A DNA stretch of 64,000 bases from Thraustochytrium sp. TN22. Lineage: Eukaryota; Sar; Bigyra; Thraustochytrida; Thraustochytriidae. How positions within the stretch are numbered: position 1 is the stretch's first letter; each line of letters opens with the position of its first letter. The stretch covers positions 29,417-93,416 of the forward strand of contig JABLUY010000152.1 of the NCBI GenBank assembly GCA_013306675.1, given 5' to 3'. Shown here piece after piece: positions 17,751-27,197 of the stretch. The translations under genes and the position numbers were made by a program. The notes beneath the pieces were generated by a model. That model did no database searches. It saw only the letters and a program-made list of their open reading frames with translations, and had not been told where the DNA came from.

Positions 17751-19234
17751 CTTGGCCACTGTGCAGAAGGTCTCCGGGGGTTTCCGGTTTGCTGCTCATG
17801 ATCTGCGAGCGAGGGCTTCTTTTGCAAATGCGTTCCTGTCATCGTTTGCGTGTTTTGCAAATGCGTTCCTGTCATTGTTGCAAGACCAGCGAAAGGGGGC
17901 GGCGGGTACGCAAATGGACGCAAAGCCTTTCTTTACAAGCGTGCGCGGTCATCACCATGGCATAGTTAGCACGAAGTGCGCCGTAGCTGAGCTGCAGCGC
18001 GCTGCAGCCGCGTGCTCCGCGCGGACTCGCAGGAGACCACTGGCAGTGCCAGTGCCAGTGTTTGCGTCGATCCCGCTGCTGTCCGTCGGCGAGGCGAGAC
18101 GAGCCCAGCCGAGGCGATTCAAGCGTGTGCAGGGTCTGCAGACACCGTGACGCGTACACGCGTACTGCGTGTGCTGTGGTTGCAAGCACTTGCTGTTTCA
18201 CCCAGTGCCAAGCTCTGCCGCTGTTGTCGCAGACTCGCAGCGCCACCCTGTCAGTAAGAGGTCTCCTCCCCCGGCCAACCAACCAGCTGCAAGCTGACCG
18301 CAGCGGACCGCAAGCTACCAGCTGTCACGGGGCGGGCAGCCATCCCACAGCTCATGAACGTCCCGCCCCTCGTGTCGAGCGCGCGCAGAGCCAGAGCTGA
18401 CGACAGTGAGAGGCGCGTTGATCAAGCGCAGCGAATCACGAGACACCATGGCCTGCACCGGACGAGCCCCGCCAGGCCACAAGCGCCCGCAAGCGAGTAG
18501 CTAGAAGAACATGCCAGCGAGCGGACCGCCTGTGCTCACGGCGCCGCGTGCCAGGCACCTTCATGACCCCAGGCCTTCCGCCAGCCTGAGCCAGGTCCAT
18601 GTCGCTCTTCCCGCTCCCAAGCTTGGCAAGCTGAGCTGCGCTGAGCTCAACAACCCAATCCCACAGAAACCCGCACACCCCTGTCCGCGCGTGACATGTC
18701 GTCCTGCGCCCTGCCTCTAGAGGCGGGCTGCGCTCGAGCGCGCGAGCGCCGCCGCCTGCCCGCGGGCCGCCCGGCCCCGCGTCCGGCTCGGGCCGCCTGC
18801 GCGCCGCAGGCAGGCCGCCTCCGGCTCGGCTCGGCTCGGCGCGGCGCGTCGTAGTCGTGGTCACCATCACTCACGCTGTCCATGCTGTCATCCCATCACT
18901 CCCAGTCAAGCCTGCGAGACCTGCACGCGCCCGGGCCGGCGCCGAAGCGCGCGCGGGGCGAGTCTCGACCCGCGCTTGGAGCGGGCTGGGCTGAGCTGGG
19001 CTGAGCTGAGCGCGGGCGCGGCCGGCCTGGGCTCGGCCCGGGACGCCGGCCGGCGCGCCGGCTCGAGCCGCAGGACTCGGAGCGGGAGCGGGAGCGCGGC
19101 GGTACAGCGTGACCCCGCACGAGCTGTGGACAAGAAGCTGGAGCGAGCGAGCGAGCAAGAAAGCCGAGTCGAAGCGCGCCGAGCGGGAGCCGCGCGCGCG
19201 CGCCGCGTGCAAAGCAGCAATCCGAGCGGAGAGC
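17751..19234. other. Intergenic region upstream of protease copy 2
   Basis: No supported gene. A pair of 29-32 bp direct repeats, TTTTGCAAATGCGTTCCTGTCAT, lies at 17820-17851 and 17853-17881. The remainder is GC-rich text with a G/C-skewed stretch (GGCTCGGCTCGGC) near 18830 and GAGCTGGGCTGAGCTG runs near 18985. Confidence 0.5.
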
Positions 19235-22200
19235 ATGGCGCGGCGCGGGACGCGAGCGGCGGCGGCCGCGCTCGTGGCGGCGCTCGCGCTGGCGGCGGCG
19301 ACGCGCGGCGCGGCGCAGGTGACCACGAGGGTGATCGGCGGGGCGCCGACGGCCCAGGGCGAGCTTGACTGGATCGTGAACCTGCAGGTGGGCGCGCTGG
19401 ACGGGCTGAGCCTGGTGGACGACTTCCTGTGCGGCGGCAGCCTCATCGCGCCCGGCTGGGTGCTCACGGCCGCGCATTGCGCCGTCTTCGCCGATGTGCC
19501 GGGCGAGCGCGGCGTGGAGTCGCTCGCCGGCCTGCGCGTGATCATGGGCCAGCGCGACCTCGCAGGCGCGCTCGAGGACAGCCGCGAGGTGCGCACCGTT
19601 GTGGATGTCTGGGTGCACCCGGACTACGACGAGTCCACGATGCAGAACGACATCGCGCTGCTGAAGCTGAACCGCGACGTTCACGCGGCCAGCTTTCCCA
19701 ACATCCTGCAGGCGCGCAAGTTCGAAAAGGACGGCGTCGTGCTCAAGGTCTCCGGCTGGGGCTACACGACGACGAACTCCGACTACTACACCACCGGCAG
19801 CGACCACTACCGGCGGCTCTCTGATGACGACGCCGAGGGCGCCGCGGCAGACCAGGAGGCGCAAGCGCCCTCGAGTGAGAATACAACGACGACCAGCAGG
19901 ATGACCGAGTTCCAAGCCGCGCGGGCGGAGCAGCGAAGCGAGCGCTCGTCCGCCACCAATATCGGCGTGCTCAACAGCGTGGAGACGCCCTTCATCTCGT
20001 ACTCGCGATGCGTCGGCTCCAAGTCGGGCTACACGTCGTACGACATCAGCCGCCGGACAATGATTTGCGCCGGCGACCTGTCAGGCGGCGTCGACTCGTG
20101 CCAGGGCGACAGCGGCGGCCCACTGTACGCGGACGGCGGCTCGGGCGAGCAATTCTTGGTGGGCATCGTGTCATGGGGAAATGGCTGCGCGCTGGCGCGC
20201 TGGCCGGGCGTCTATACACGGCTGTCCCGCTACATCGGCTGGATCAAGGGCATCGTGGACCAGGACCTCGTTCAGGGCGCGCCGCCCGCGGACCTGCTCA
20301 CCCTGCCACCCACCCCGGCGCCCACGCGCCGCCCGCGCTTCGATGACACTACAGTGGTCTCATCCGAGACCACCAAGCTGGTTGGCGCCAACCCCGGCTT
20401 CCTCATGTTCAAGCCGGCCGGGCAGACGTCCTTCCGCTACGTGCGCGCCAACCCGTTCTTCGGCGACGTCGAGGCCCGCGTTGCCTGCCGCGATCTCGGC
20501 TTCGCGGATGGCGCTTTCCGCTGGGATCTCATCGCCTCTGCCCCCGAGGTTCCGTCCAAGTACAAGGTCTTCGATGACTTGCTCCGCTGCACGGGCGCCG
20601 AGGCCTCGCTGCGCGACTGCGAGACGCGCACCGTGGCGGACTACGTCGCGGCCAGCGCTAGCTCCGCCACGCCCGCCTGGGCCACCGACACGGAGCAGTT
20701 GCCGGCCCTCATTGAGTGCCTCGCTACGGACTCGCCCACTCGCGCGCCCGTGCCGACGCCGCCCGTAGGCGTGACCCTTTCGTCCTCTGGTGCCTATGTC
20801 GCCACGAGCCAGTTCATGCGCCTTCGCCGCAGTCCTGAGGAAGCCGCCGCGAGCTCCACCGGCGCCGAGTACGGCCGCGTGGAGGTCTACCACCACGGCG
20901 CGTGGACCACCGTCTGTCAGAGCGATTCGGACAGCTACGTGGCCTTGGACGAGGCCGCCAGGACCGTCGCCTGCCGAAGCCTGGGCTACACCGGTGTATC
21001 CTACTACAAGCGGTACTACCGGTCCGTCTTCAGCAAAGACCGCGTCCCGGCATGCGGCATTGGTATCCTCGAGTGCACGGGCTTCGAGGACAACTTGCTC
21101 GAGTGCGACCACTCGGCGCTTGGCTCCGGCGATCATTCGGCCGACATCTTCCTCATGTGCACCAACGAGACGGCGCGGCCCACGCCGGCGCCCACGCCGC
21201 GTCCCACCAGCGCGGCGCCCACAAGCTACTCAACGCGCCCCGTCGCCTCCGGCTCCAAGGCGCGCCTGCTCTACAGCAACCCGGGCCTGCTGGAGGTTCG
21301 CAACAACAACAAGTGGGTCGGCATCTGCAAGACCGGCTTTGGCTGGACCGAGCGCCAGGTGGCTTGCAGGAACCTCGGCTTTGCCGGCTCGGACCGAGTC
21401 GACCTCGCCTTCCTCACCACCTTCACGTCTTCCACCTCGGGGCCGCTCGAGAACGTCGTTTGCCAGGGCGACGAGAATCAGCTCACCAAGTGCGACTTCG
21501 ACGTTGCCACCACCGTGACCTGCTCCAAGGTCAATCTCGGCTGCGCCGAGGTGGAGCCTGAGCCCGTCCAGGTGCGCCTCATGCAGACGACCTTCGTCGA
21601 GGAGACCAATACCATCTCGGGCTTCGTGCAGGTCTCGCTCGATGGCGGCGCCACCTGGGGTATCCCGTGCGATGACTATGTCGACTCGCCCGAGGCTGAG
21701 GTCATGTGCCGCAGTCTCGGCTATGAGGGCGGTGCCGTCAGCACCATGTCGCCTCCCAATTTCGGCCTTGACATCCTCATGGACGACATCTCCTGCGACG
21801 GCACTGAGGAGCATCTCGGCCAGTGCCAGTACACCTCGAGGGACAACTGTTACTGGACCGAGGCGCTCGCCATTGAGTGCACCGTCCCCGTCACGCCCTC
21901 GCCCACCCTTGCCTCCAGCGGCACTTTTTCGGAGGGCCAGCTCGCCACGCTGCCCGAGGCCTCTCTTGTGCGATTCGGCTCCGCGTCGAGCTTCGGCGTC
22001 GTTCTCCTGCCCGCCGACACGACCTTTATCTGCTCCGCGGCCGTCATCGGCTTCGACCCGCCCAACAGCGGCGCCATCGGCGACCGCCTCTGCTCCTACG
22101 AGATCCTTACCGCCGTGAGCGCCTCCGCCTCTGGCGGCGACCCTCGCGACGACCTCGTCGTCCTCGCCGCGCAGGGCGAGACGCTCACCGTACCGCAGGA

Positions 22201-22342
22201 CGGCATCCTCGCCTACGGCTACGGCGACTTTCACGCCTACCTGCTCGTCTCCCAAGGTGCCTCCATCCTCTGTGCCGCCTCCTCGTTCTCGATGCCCATC
22301 CCTGCCACCTCCGAGAACGACTGCTCCTTCTTGCCGCTGTAG
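19235..22342 (+). CDS. Secreted trypsin-like protease, four SRCR domains plus novel C-terminal domain, array copy 2 (1035 aa)
   Basis: The ATG at 19235 opens a clear signal peptide (MARRGTRAAAAALVAALALA). Activation after R32 yields VIGG. The triad is complete: H81, D139 and S293, with the trypsin-type specificity aspartate (DSCQGDSGGP). The autolysis-loop insertion is about 75 residues, Tyr/Asp- then Thr/Ser-rich. SRCR domains lie at about 375-495, 527-644, 669-772 and 778-883, joined by linkers such as PTPAPTPRPTSAAPTS. Residues 896-1035 form an additional domain I do not recognise, with FGVVLLPADTTFICSA, GFDPPNSGAIGDRLCSYE, DGILAYGYGDFHAYLLVS and a final CSFLPL. The same domain occurs in copy 4 and as a relic after copy 3. 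It is presumably secreted; substrate and partners are unknown. Confidence 0.92.
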   Translation: MARRGTRAAAAALVAALALAAATRGAAQVTTRVIGGAPTAQGELDWIVNLQVGALDGLSLVDDFLCGGSLIAPGWVLTAAHCAVFADVPGERGVESLAGLRVIMGQRDLAGALEDSREVRTVVDVWVHPDYDESTMQNDIALLKLNRDVHAASFPNILQARKFEKDGVVLKVSGWGYTTTNSDYYTTGSDHYRRLSDDDAEGAAADQEAQAPSSENTTTTSRMTEFQAARAEQRSERSSATNIGVLNSVETPFISYSRCVGSKSGYTSYDISRRTMICAGDLSGGVDSCQGDSGGPLYADGGSGEQFLVGIVSWGNGCALARWPGVYTRLSRYIGWIKGIVDQDLVQGAPPADLLTLPPTPAPTRRPRFDDTTVVSSETTKLVGANPGFLMFKPAGQTSFRYVRANPFFGDVEARVACRDLGFADGAFRWDLIASAPEVPSKYKVFDDLLRCTGAEASLRDCETRTVADYVAASASSATPAWATDTEQLPALIECLATDSPTRAPVPTPPVGVTLSSSGAYVATSQFMRLRRSPEEAAASSTGAEYGRVEVYHHGAWTTVCQSDSDSYVALDEAARTVACRSLGYTGVSYYKRYYRSVFSKDRVPACGIGILECTGFEDNLLECDHSALGSGDHSADIFLMCTNETARPTPAPTPRPTSAAPTSYSTRPVASGSKARLLYSNPGLLEVRNNNKWVGICKTGFGWTERQVACRNLGFAGSDRVDLAFLTTFTSSTSGPLENVVCQGDENQLTKCDFDVATTVTCSKVNLGCAEVEPEPVQVRLMQTTFVEETNTISGFVQVSLDGGATWGIPCDDYVDSPEAEVMCRSLGYEGGAVSTMSPPNFGLDILMDDISCDGTEEHLGQCQYTSRDNCYWTEALAIECTVPVTPSPTLASSGTFSEGQLATLPEASLVRFGSASSFGVVLLPADTTFICSAAVIGFDPPNSGAIGDRLCSYEILTAVSASASGGDPRDDLVVLAAQGETLTVPQDGILAYGYGDFHAYLLVSQGASILCAASSFSMPIPATSENDCSFLPL

Positions 22343-22389
22343 CCGCTGGTGGGGGCAGAGCAGGCCGGCAACATCGGCTGCACACAATC

Positions 22390-22610
22390 TTACAAACGCA
22401 GCCTCCGTAGTACGCTAGGCTTCTCCTGGCTCTATCGAACACAACTTCAATACAAACGCGGACGACTTCAAAGACAAACGTAGTTCTGAAGTACGCCAGG
22501 CTTCTCCTGGCTCTATCGATAGCAACTTCAAGACAACCGCAGCTCGGCTTCTCCTGCTTCAAGACAAACTTGATCAAGCAAGCCAGGCGCGCCTTGCTAG
22601 GCTTCTCCAA
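22390..22610. repeat. Degenerate tandem repeats of about 60 bp
   Basis: Recurring words AGGCTTCTCCTGGCTCTATCGA (22417, 22498) and CTTCAARACAAACG, then a truncated third unit with GGCTTCTCCTGCTTCAAGACAAAC. It lies just downstream of the stop codon of protease copy 2. Confidence 0.75.
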
Positions 22611-22784
22611 GTCTCGCCAACCAACTCGCTCGAGTTCCTTCACGTTGCCCCGCATCAAAATATGTCGCTGCTCGCCCCGCACGCGGGCCATCTCCACCGC
22701 CGAGGCCGGTCCGGCAGCTCTTGCCCGCAGGCGATCAAAGCTGCGTCCTGGCTTTCCCAGTCTCCCGCGGGCCAGCGGGGCGAG

Positions 22785-23165
22785 TACTGGCAGTCCTCCT
22801 CCGATCCCAGCATGGCGGCCCACGTGACGGCCACGACGCTAGCCAGAGTCAGGCTGCCGTCCCTCAGGCTGCGTACTGGGTCGAGCCTGAGACCGAGCCT
22901 GAGACCCAGACGAGACGAGACCGTGCCGAGACTTGGCCCACTGAGGGAAAAAGGAGCGAGCCACCAAGCAACGCAGGGCGCGTACTGGCAGTCCTCCTCC
23001 GAATCTCCGATTCCAGCATGGCGGCCCACGTGACGGCCACGACGCTAGCCAAAGCCAGGCTGCCGTCCCTGCGTACCGAGACGAGCTTGAGACCGAGACG
23101 AGACGAGACGAGACGAGACGAGACTTGGCCCACTGAGGGAAAAAGGAGCGAGCCACCCAGCAAGC
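22785..23165. repeat. Two direct copies of a block of about 190 bp
   Basis: Copies at 22785-22982 and 22983-23165 both start TACTGGCAGTCCTCCTCC and contain AGCATGGCGGCCCACGTGAC, GCCAGGCTGCCGTCCCT and CTTGGCCCACTGAGGGAAAA. The second has an expanded (GACGA)n pentamer run near 23096-23124. The palindromic CCCACGTGAC E-box-like core occurs once per copy. Confidence 0.9.
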
Positions 23166-23798
23166 CTTCAACGCGCCACTGATCTCACTGACTCAGTGAG
23201 AGCCGCCAGGCCGAGCTGACTGCGATCAACCACAACAGCCTGCCTCGACTCGACCTGGCAACTCGGGGCGGCTGGGCGGCCCGGACGAAGCCAGTCGGCC
23301 GGCTTCTCTGGCCGTCATCATCAGTCGCCGAGCGCGTGGCGCGGCGCGGCGCGGCGCCCGCCTCTGGCTCGCGCCCGGCGCCCGCGTTGGTCACGGCTCG
23401 AGCGGGGACGCCGAGAGGGCACGGTCCCCGCTCTGAGCACGAACACGAACACGCCGCGCGAGGGCGTATCGCGGCACTGCAGTGACAGGGCTTGCTCGAC
23501 TCGGAGACAATCTAAAGAAATGGAAAGCCGCGAGAGGCCAGCCAGGCTGACTGCGAGTCGCGGCGCGGACCCAGCGTCCTCGGCGGCCTCGGCGCGTGAC
23601 TCCCAGATCAGATTAGCCTGAGCTCGGAGGTACTCGTACTACTCGTACCAGTCCTCACGTCAACGCGGGCATTGACTCGAACTCATCAGCCGCCGGCAGC
23701 CAGCACGGGCCGGGCCTGCAGTGCAATGATCTCGGCCACGGCAGGGCGCACGTGCACGCAGACACGAATCGGAGGCTCGAGGCGAGCGCAGAGCGGAG

Positions 23799-26447
23799 AT
23801 GGCGGAGAAGCGGATGGCGGCGGCGGTGGCGGTAGCGGTGGCCATGGCGGCGGCGGTGGGCCGCGGCACGGCGCAAATTGTGACGCCCAGGGTGATCGGC
23901 GGCAGCCTCACGGAGGAGGGCGAGATTGACTGGATCGTGAACCTGCAGGTGGGCGCGCTCTATGGGTCGAGCCTGATGGACGACTTCTTGTGCGGCGGTA
24001 GCCTCATCGCGCCCGGATGGGTGCTGACGGCGGCGCACTGCGTTGTGAGCTTCCCTGTGCAGGGCGAGCAGGCGGTCGAGTCGACGACTGGCATCCGCGT
24101 CATCCTGGGTCAGCGCGACCTGAACGGCGCCGTGGAGGCGGGCCGCGAGGTGCGCACGGTGGTGGATGCCTACGTTCATCCGGACTACGACGCGACGGAA
24201 ATGACGAATGATATTGCGCTGCTCAAGCTGAACCGAGACGTGAACGGTGTGCACTACCCAAACGTCCTGCAGGCCTCCCGCTTTGAGAGAGATGACGTCC
24301 CACTGACCGTGTCGGGCTGGGGCTATAGCGCAGTGGACAGTGGCGGCGGCTCGTACTATGGCTCCTATCACCACTACGCGCACGACGCCAAGTCGGAGAA
24401 GGAGGTCGCTTCGGCGGAGGCGGCAGTGAACTCGAGAAATGCGTCCGCGATGGACAAGGCGGCTGCGATGGAGCTCATGCAGGCGGACAAGGAGCACGCT
24501 CAGGAGATCCGCGCGCAAGAAGGCGACGTCATCGGCGAGCTGCGCAGCGTGGAGGTGCCCTTCATCTCGTATTCGCAGTGCGTTGGCCAGCGGTCGGGCT
24601 ACATCAAAGAGGAGATTGACCGCAAGTCAATGATCTGCGCGGGCTCCTTTGTGGGCGGGATCGATTCGTGCCAGGGCGATAGCGGCGGCCCGCTGTACGC
24701 GGACGGCGGCCTCGGCGAGCAGTACCTGGTGGGCATTGTGTCTTGGGGCTACGGCTGTGCGCAGCCCACGTACCCGGGCATTTACACGCGCGTCTCCAGC
24801 TACACGAAGTGGATCAAGGGCATCGTGGACCAGGACCTCGTGGACGGCGCGCCGCCCGAGAGCCTGCTCACGACGCCGCCAACCCCGGCGCCCACCCCCA
24901 AGCCGCGCTTCCAAGACACCACCGTGGCTTCGAGCGCAAACACCAAGCTGGTGGGCGCGAACCCGGGCTACCTCTTCTTCCAGCCAGCCGGCGAGAGCGC
25001 CTACCGCTACGTGGGCTCAAACCCGTTCTTTGGCGACGCCGAGGCGCGCGTGGCCTGTCGCAACCTCGGCTTCGCCGACGGCGCCTTCCGCTGGGACCTC
25101 GTCAGCGGCGCTGCCTCGGTCCCGTCCAAGTACAAGGCCTTCCCCGACATCTTTCGCTGCAAGGGCAGCGAGGCGTCGCTGCAGGATTGCGAGACGCGGA
25201 CCATCGCGGAGTACATCGACGCCAATGGCACGCCCACGTGGGCCGACCCCGACGAGCAGGAGCCAGTCATGATCGAGTGCTACGAGACCGCCTCGCCCAC
25301 ACGCGCACCGGTGCCGACGCCGCCGGCCGGTGTCTCCGCCTCGGCCACGGGCGACTTCATCGTCACGAGTCAGTTCGCGCGCCTGCGCCGCCACAGAGAC
25401 GCTGGCGTCTCGGCGAGCGGGTCCGAGTACGGTCGACTCGAAGTGTACTACCACGGCGAGTGGACCACGGTGTGCCAGGCCAGGGAGTCCAGCAGCCGCC
25501 CACTGGATGCCGCCACCCTCGAGGTGGCCTGCAAGAGCATGGGCTTCACGGGCGTATCCGACGCCAGGCGGGCCAACGACGTGAGCTTCAACAAGGACCG
25601 CATTGAGGCCTGCGGCATTGGCACAATCCAGTGCAACGGCTTTGAGGACAACTTGCTTCAGTGCGAGCACTATGCTCTCGACTCCGGCGACCACACGGAC
25701 GACGTCTTTCTACTGTGCAGCAACGACACCAACTCTCCCACGGCCTTTCCGACGCTTGCGCCCCCGACACCCAAGCCCACGCCCCTATCCGCGAACCCCG
25801 TCGCCTCCGGCACCAAACTGCGCCTTCTCTACGACAACCCAGGCATGCTTCAGATGCGCTACAAGAAGAAGTGGCTCACCCTCTGCGCCGACAATTTCAA
25901 CTGGGCCGAGCGCGACGTGGCCTGCCGGAACCTCGGCTTTGCGGGCACCGACCGCCTCGACAGGACCAGGTTCTCCTCCTTCGACTTTGATGACGACCAG
26001 CCCATCGGCGGAGTCACTTGCCAAGGCGACGAGCAGAAGCTCGTCGACTGCGACGTCCGATCGCCCACGGAGGCTTCCTGCTCCAGGGCCAACGTCGGCT
26101 GCGCCGACGACGTGCAGCCACCCATCCTCACGCGCCTCGTGGATGCGGATATCGCGTACGGCTATATCTCTGGAATTGTGCACGTCTCCCTGGACGACGG
26201 CGCGACCTGGGGACTTCCGTGCGACGACGGCATCTACGAAGAAGAGGCTAATGTCATCTGCCGCTCGCTCGGCCACGGGAACGGGCAGCTCGTTTATGGC
26301 GATGAATACTCCAACTCCGGCCTCGAGATTGTCATGGACGACATCGTGTGCCCTGACGGCACCGAATCCGACCTCAGCAAGTGCTTCTACACCTCGAACC
26401 ACAACTGTGTCGAGTCAGAGGCCATCCGCATCTCGTGCAAACTTTAG
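23799..26447 (+). CDS. Secreted trypsin-like protease with four SRCR domains, array copy 3, truncated (882 aa)
   Basis: The signal peptide spans about residues 1-25 (MAEKRMAAAVAVAVAMAAAV) and activation occurs after R31 to VIGG. Triad H80, D138 and S295 is intact with a DSCQGDSGGP pocket. The autolysis-loop insertion is about 80 residues, Tyr/His- then Ala/Glu/Met-rich and possibly helical. SRCR domains lie at about 381-496, 525-641, 671-771 and 778-882. A TAG follows CKL right after SRCR4, where copies 2 and 4 continue into a Pro/Thr linker and the extra C-terminal domain. The linker and a shortened, frameshifted remnant of that domain are still readable downstream, so the protein was shortened by mutation and is not an ancestral short form. 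The protease and SRCR part looks functional. Confidence 0.92.
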   Translation: MAEKRMAAAVAVAVAMAAAVGRGTAQIVTPRVIGGSLTEEGEIDWIVNLQVGALYGSSLMDDFLCGGSLIAPGWVLTAAHCVVSFPVQGEQAVESTTGIRVILGQRDLNGAVEAGREVRTVVDAYVHPDYDATEMTNDIALLKLNRDVNGVHYPNVLQASRFERDDVPLTVSGWGYSAVDSGGGSYYGSYHHYAHDAKSEKEVASAEAAVNSRNASAMDKAAAMELMQADKEHAQEIRAQEGDVIGELRSVEVPFISYSQCVGQRSGYIKEEIDRKSMICAGSFVGGIDSCQGDSGGPLYADGGLGEQYLVGIVSWGYGCAQPTYPGIYTRVSSYTKWIKGIVDQDLVDGAPPESLLTTPPTPAPTPKPRFQDTTVASSANTKLVGANPGYLFFQPAGESAYRYVGSNPFFGDAEARVACRNLGFADGAFRWDLVSGAASVPSKYKAFPDIFRCKGSEASLQDCETRTIAEYIDANGTPTWADPDEQEPVMIECYETASPTRAPVPTPPAGVSASATGDFIVTSQFARLRRHRDAGVSASGSEYGRLEVYYHGEWTTVCQARESSSRPLDAATLEVACKSMGFTGVSDARRANDVSFNKDRIEACGIGTIQCNGFEDNLLQCEHYALDSGDHTDDVFLLCSNDTNSPTAFPTLAPPTPKPTPLSANPVASGTKLRLLYDNPGMLQMRYKKKWLTLCADNFNWAERDVACRNLGFAGTDRLDRTRFSSFDFDDDQPIGGVTCQGDEQKLVDCDVRSPTEASCSRANVGCADDVQPPILTRLVDADIAYGYISGIVHVSLDDGATWGLPCDDGIYEEEANVICRSLGHGNGQLVYGDEYSNSGLEIVMDDIVCPDGTESDLSKCFYTSNHNCVESEAIRISCKL

Positions 26448-26682
26448 CCAACGCCCCCGCCCACGCCCGACGCGCGCGATGACCTGCAGATCGTCGCCGC
26501 GCAGGGCGAGACCGTCTCCTACAATGGCATCACACTGGTCGCCTACGGCCAGGGCGCCTTGCAGACCTCCGCCTTCCACCTTCGTCTGCGAGGCGGCCTC
26601 CTTCCCCGGGCCCATCCCTGCCAGCACCGAGCACGTCTGCTCCATCCTTGACGGCGCTCGAATAGCTTCCTCTTCAAATTAG
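26448..26682 (+). pseudogene. Relic of the C-terminal domain of protease copy 3
   Basis: Immediately after the TAG the same frame reads PTPPPTPDARDDLQIVAAQG, matching the linker and the DPRDDLVVLAAQGET stretch of copy 2. A shift of frame then gives FVCEAASFPGPIPAS and VCSIL, matching the end of the domain (ILCAASSFSMPIPATS, CSFLPL). The first half of the domain, with the GFDPP and GDRLCS motifs, is deleted. This is a broken tail, not a gene. Confidence 0.85.
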
Positions 26683-27197
26683 ATTGTCAACATACACCGC
26701 ACGTGCAAAAACCGCTCGAGTTCTGCGCGGACCTGGACTCGGCAAAGGCCGCGCCCAGCGACCAAGCCGTGAGCCATCTCCGACTCGGCGCCGCGCCGTG
26801 TCGGAGTCGGCAGCACCCAAGTGGCTCCCCGCAAATCGTGCGAGTTCCACGCGGACCTGAACACGGACAAGGCCGCGGCCGTGCTCAGCGATCTCGAGGA
26901 GTTCGGGCAGGATGGCCTCCGCGCGCGCCGCGGCCGCTGCCCGCGACTCGGACGCGAGGGTAAAATCTAACAAAGACTTGGAGGCAAGCGGCGGCGGCGG
27001 CGACGACCGTGAGCCGAGCGGAGGACTCGGCGTCCGAGACGCGTTTCAGGAGAATGCGCGACAAGGACGGCGCGCGCCGCCGTCGAGGTCGTCGGGAGAA
27101 TGGATGCGCACTCGGCGCGAGAGACGGAGCGAGCGAACTCGCGAGCAAACATCGATCGATCGGAGCTGCGCGAGGCCAAGAAGAGGCGGTCGCGAGG
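26683..27197. other. Intergenic region upstream of protease copy 4
   Basis: No gene. A degenerate direct repeat of about 65 bp (about 26698-26762 and 26825-26893, sharing GCGCGGACCTG and AAGGCCGCG-type words) flanks a 29-base palindrome at 26778-26806. The last 200 bases before 27198 are the likely 5' UTR. Confidence 0.5.

Larger units (their letters stand above)
22343..23798. other. Repeat-rich intergenic region between protease copies 2 and 3
   Basis: About 1.45 kb without a gene. The left part has degenerate repeats around GCTTCTCCTGGCTCTATCGA and CTTCAAGACAAAC; the centre has the roughly 190-bp direct repeat described next; the right part, up to the ATG at 23799, looks unique and presumably holds the promoter. 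Confidence 0.6.

Noticed and set aside
21230-22387. 385-codon minus-strand frame antisense to protease copy 2
   Set aside because: Gly/Val/Ala/Glu-rich shadow of SRCR coding sequence; the same kind of shadow occurs antisense to every array copy.
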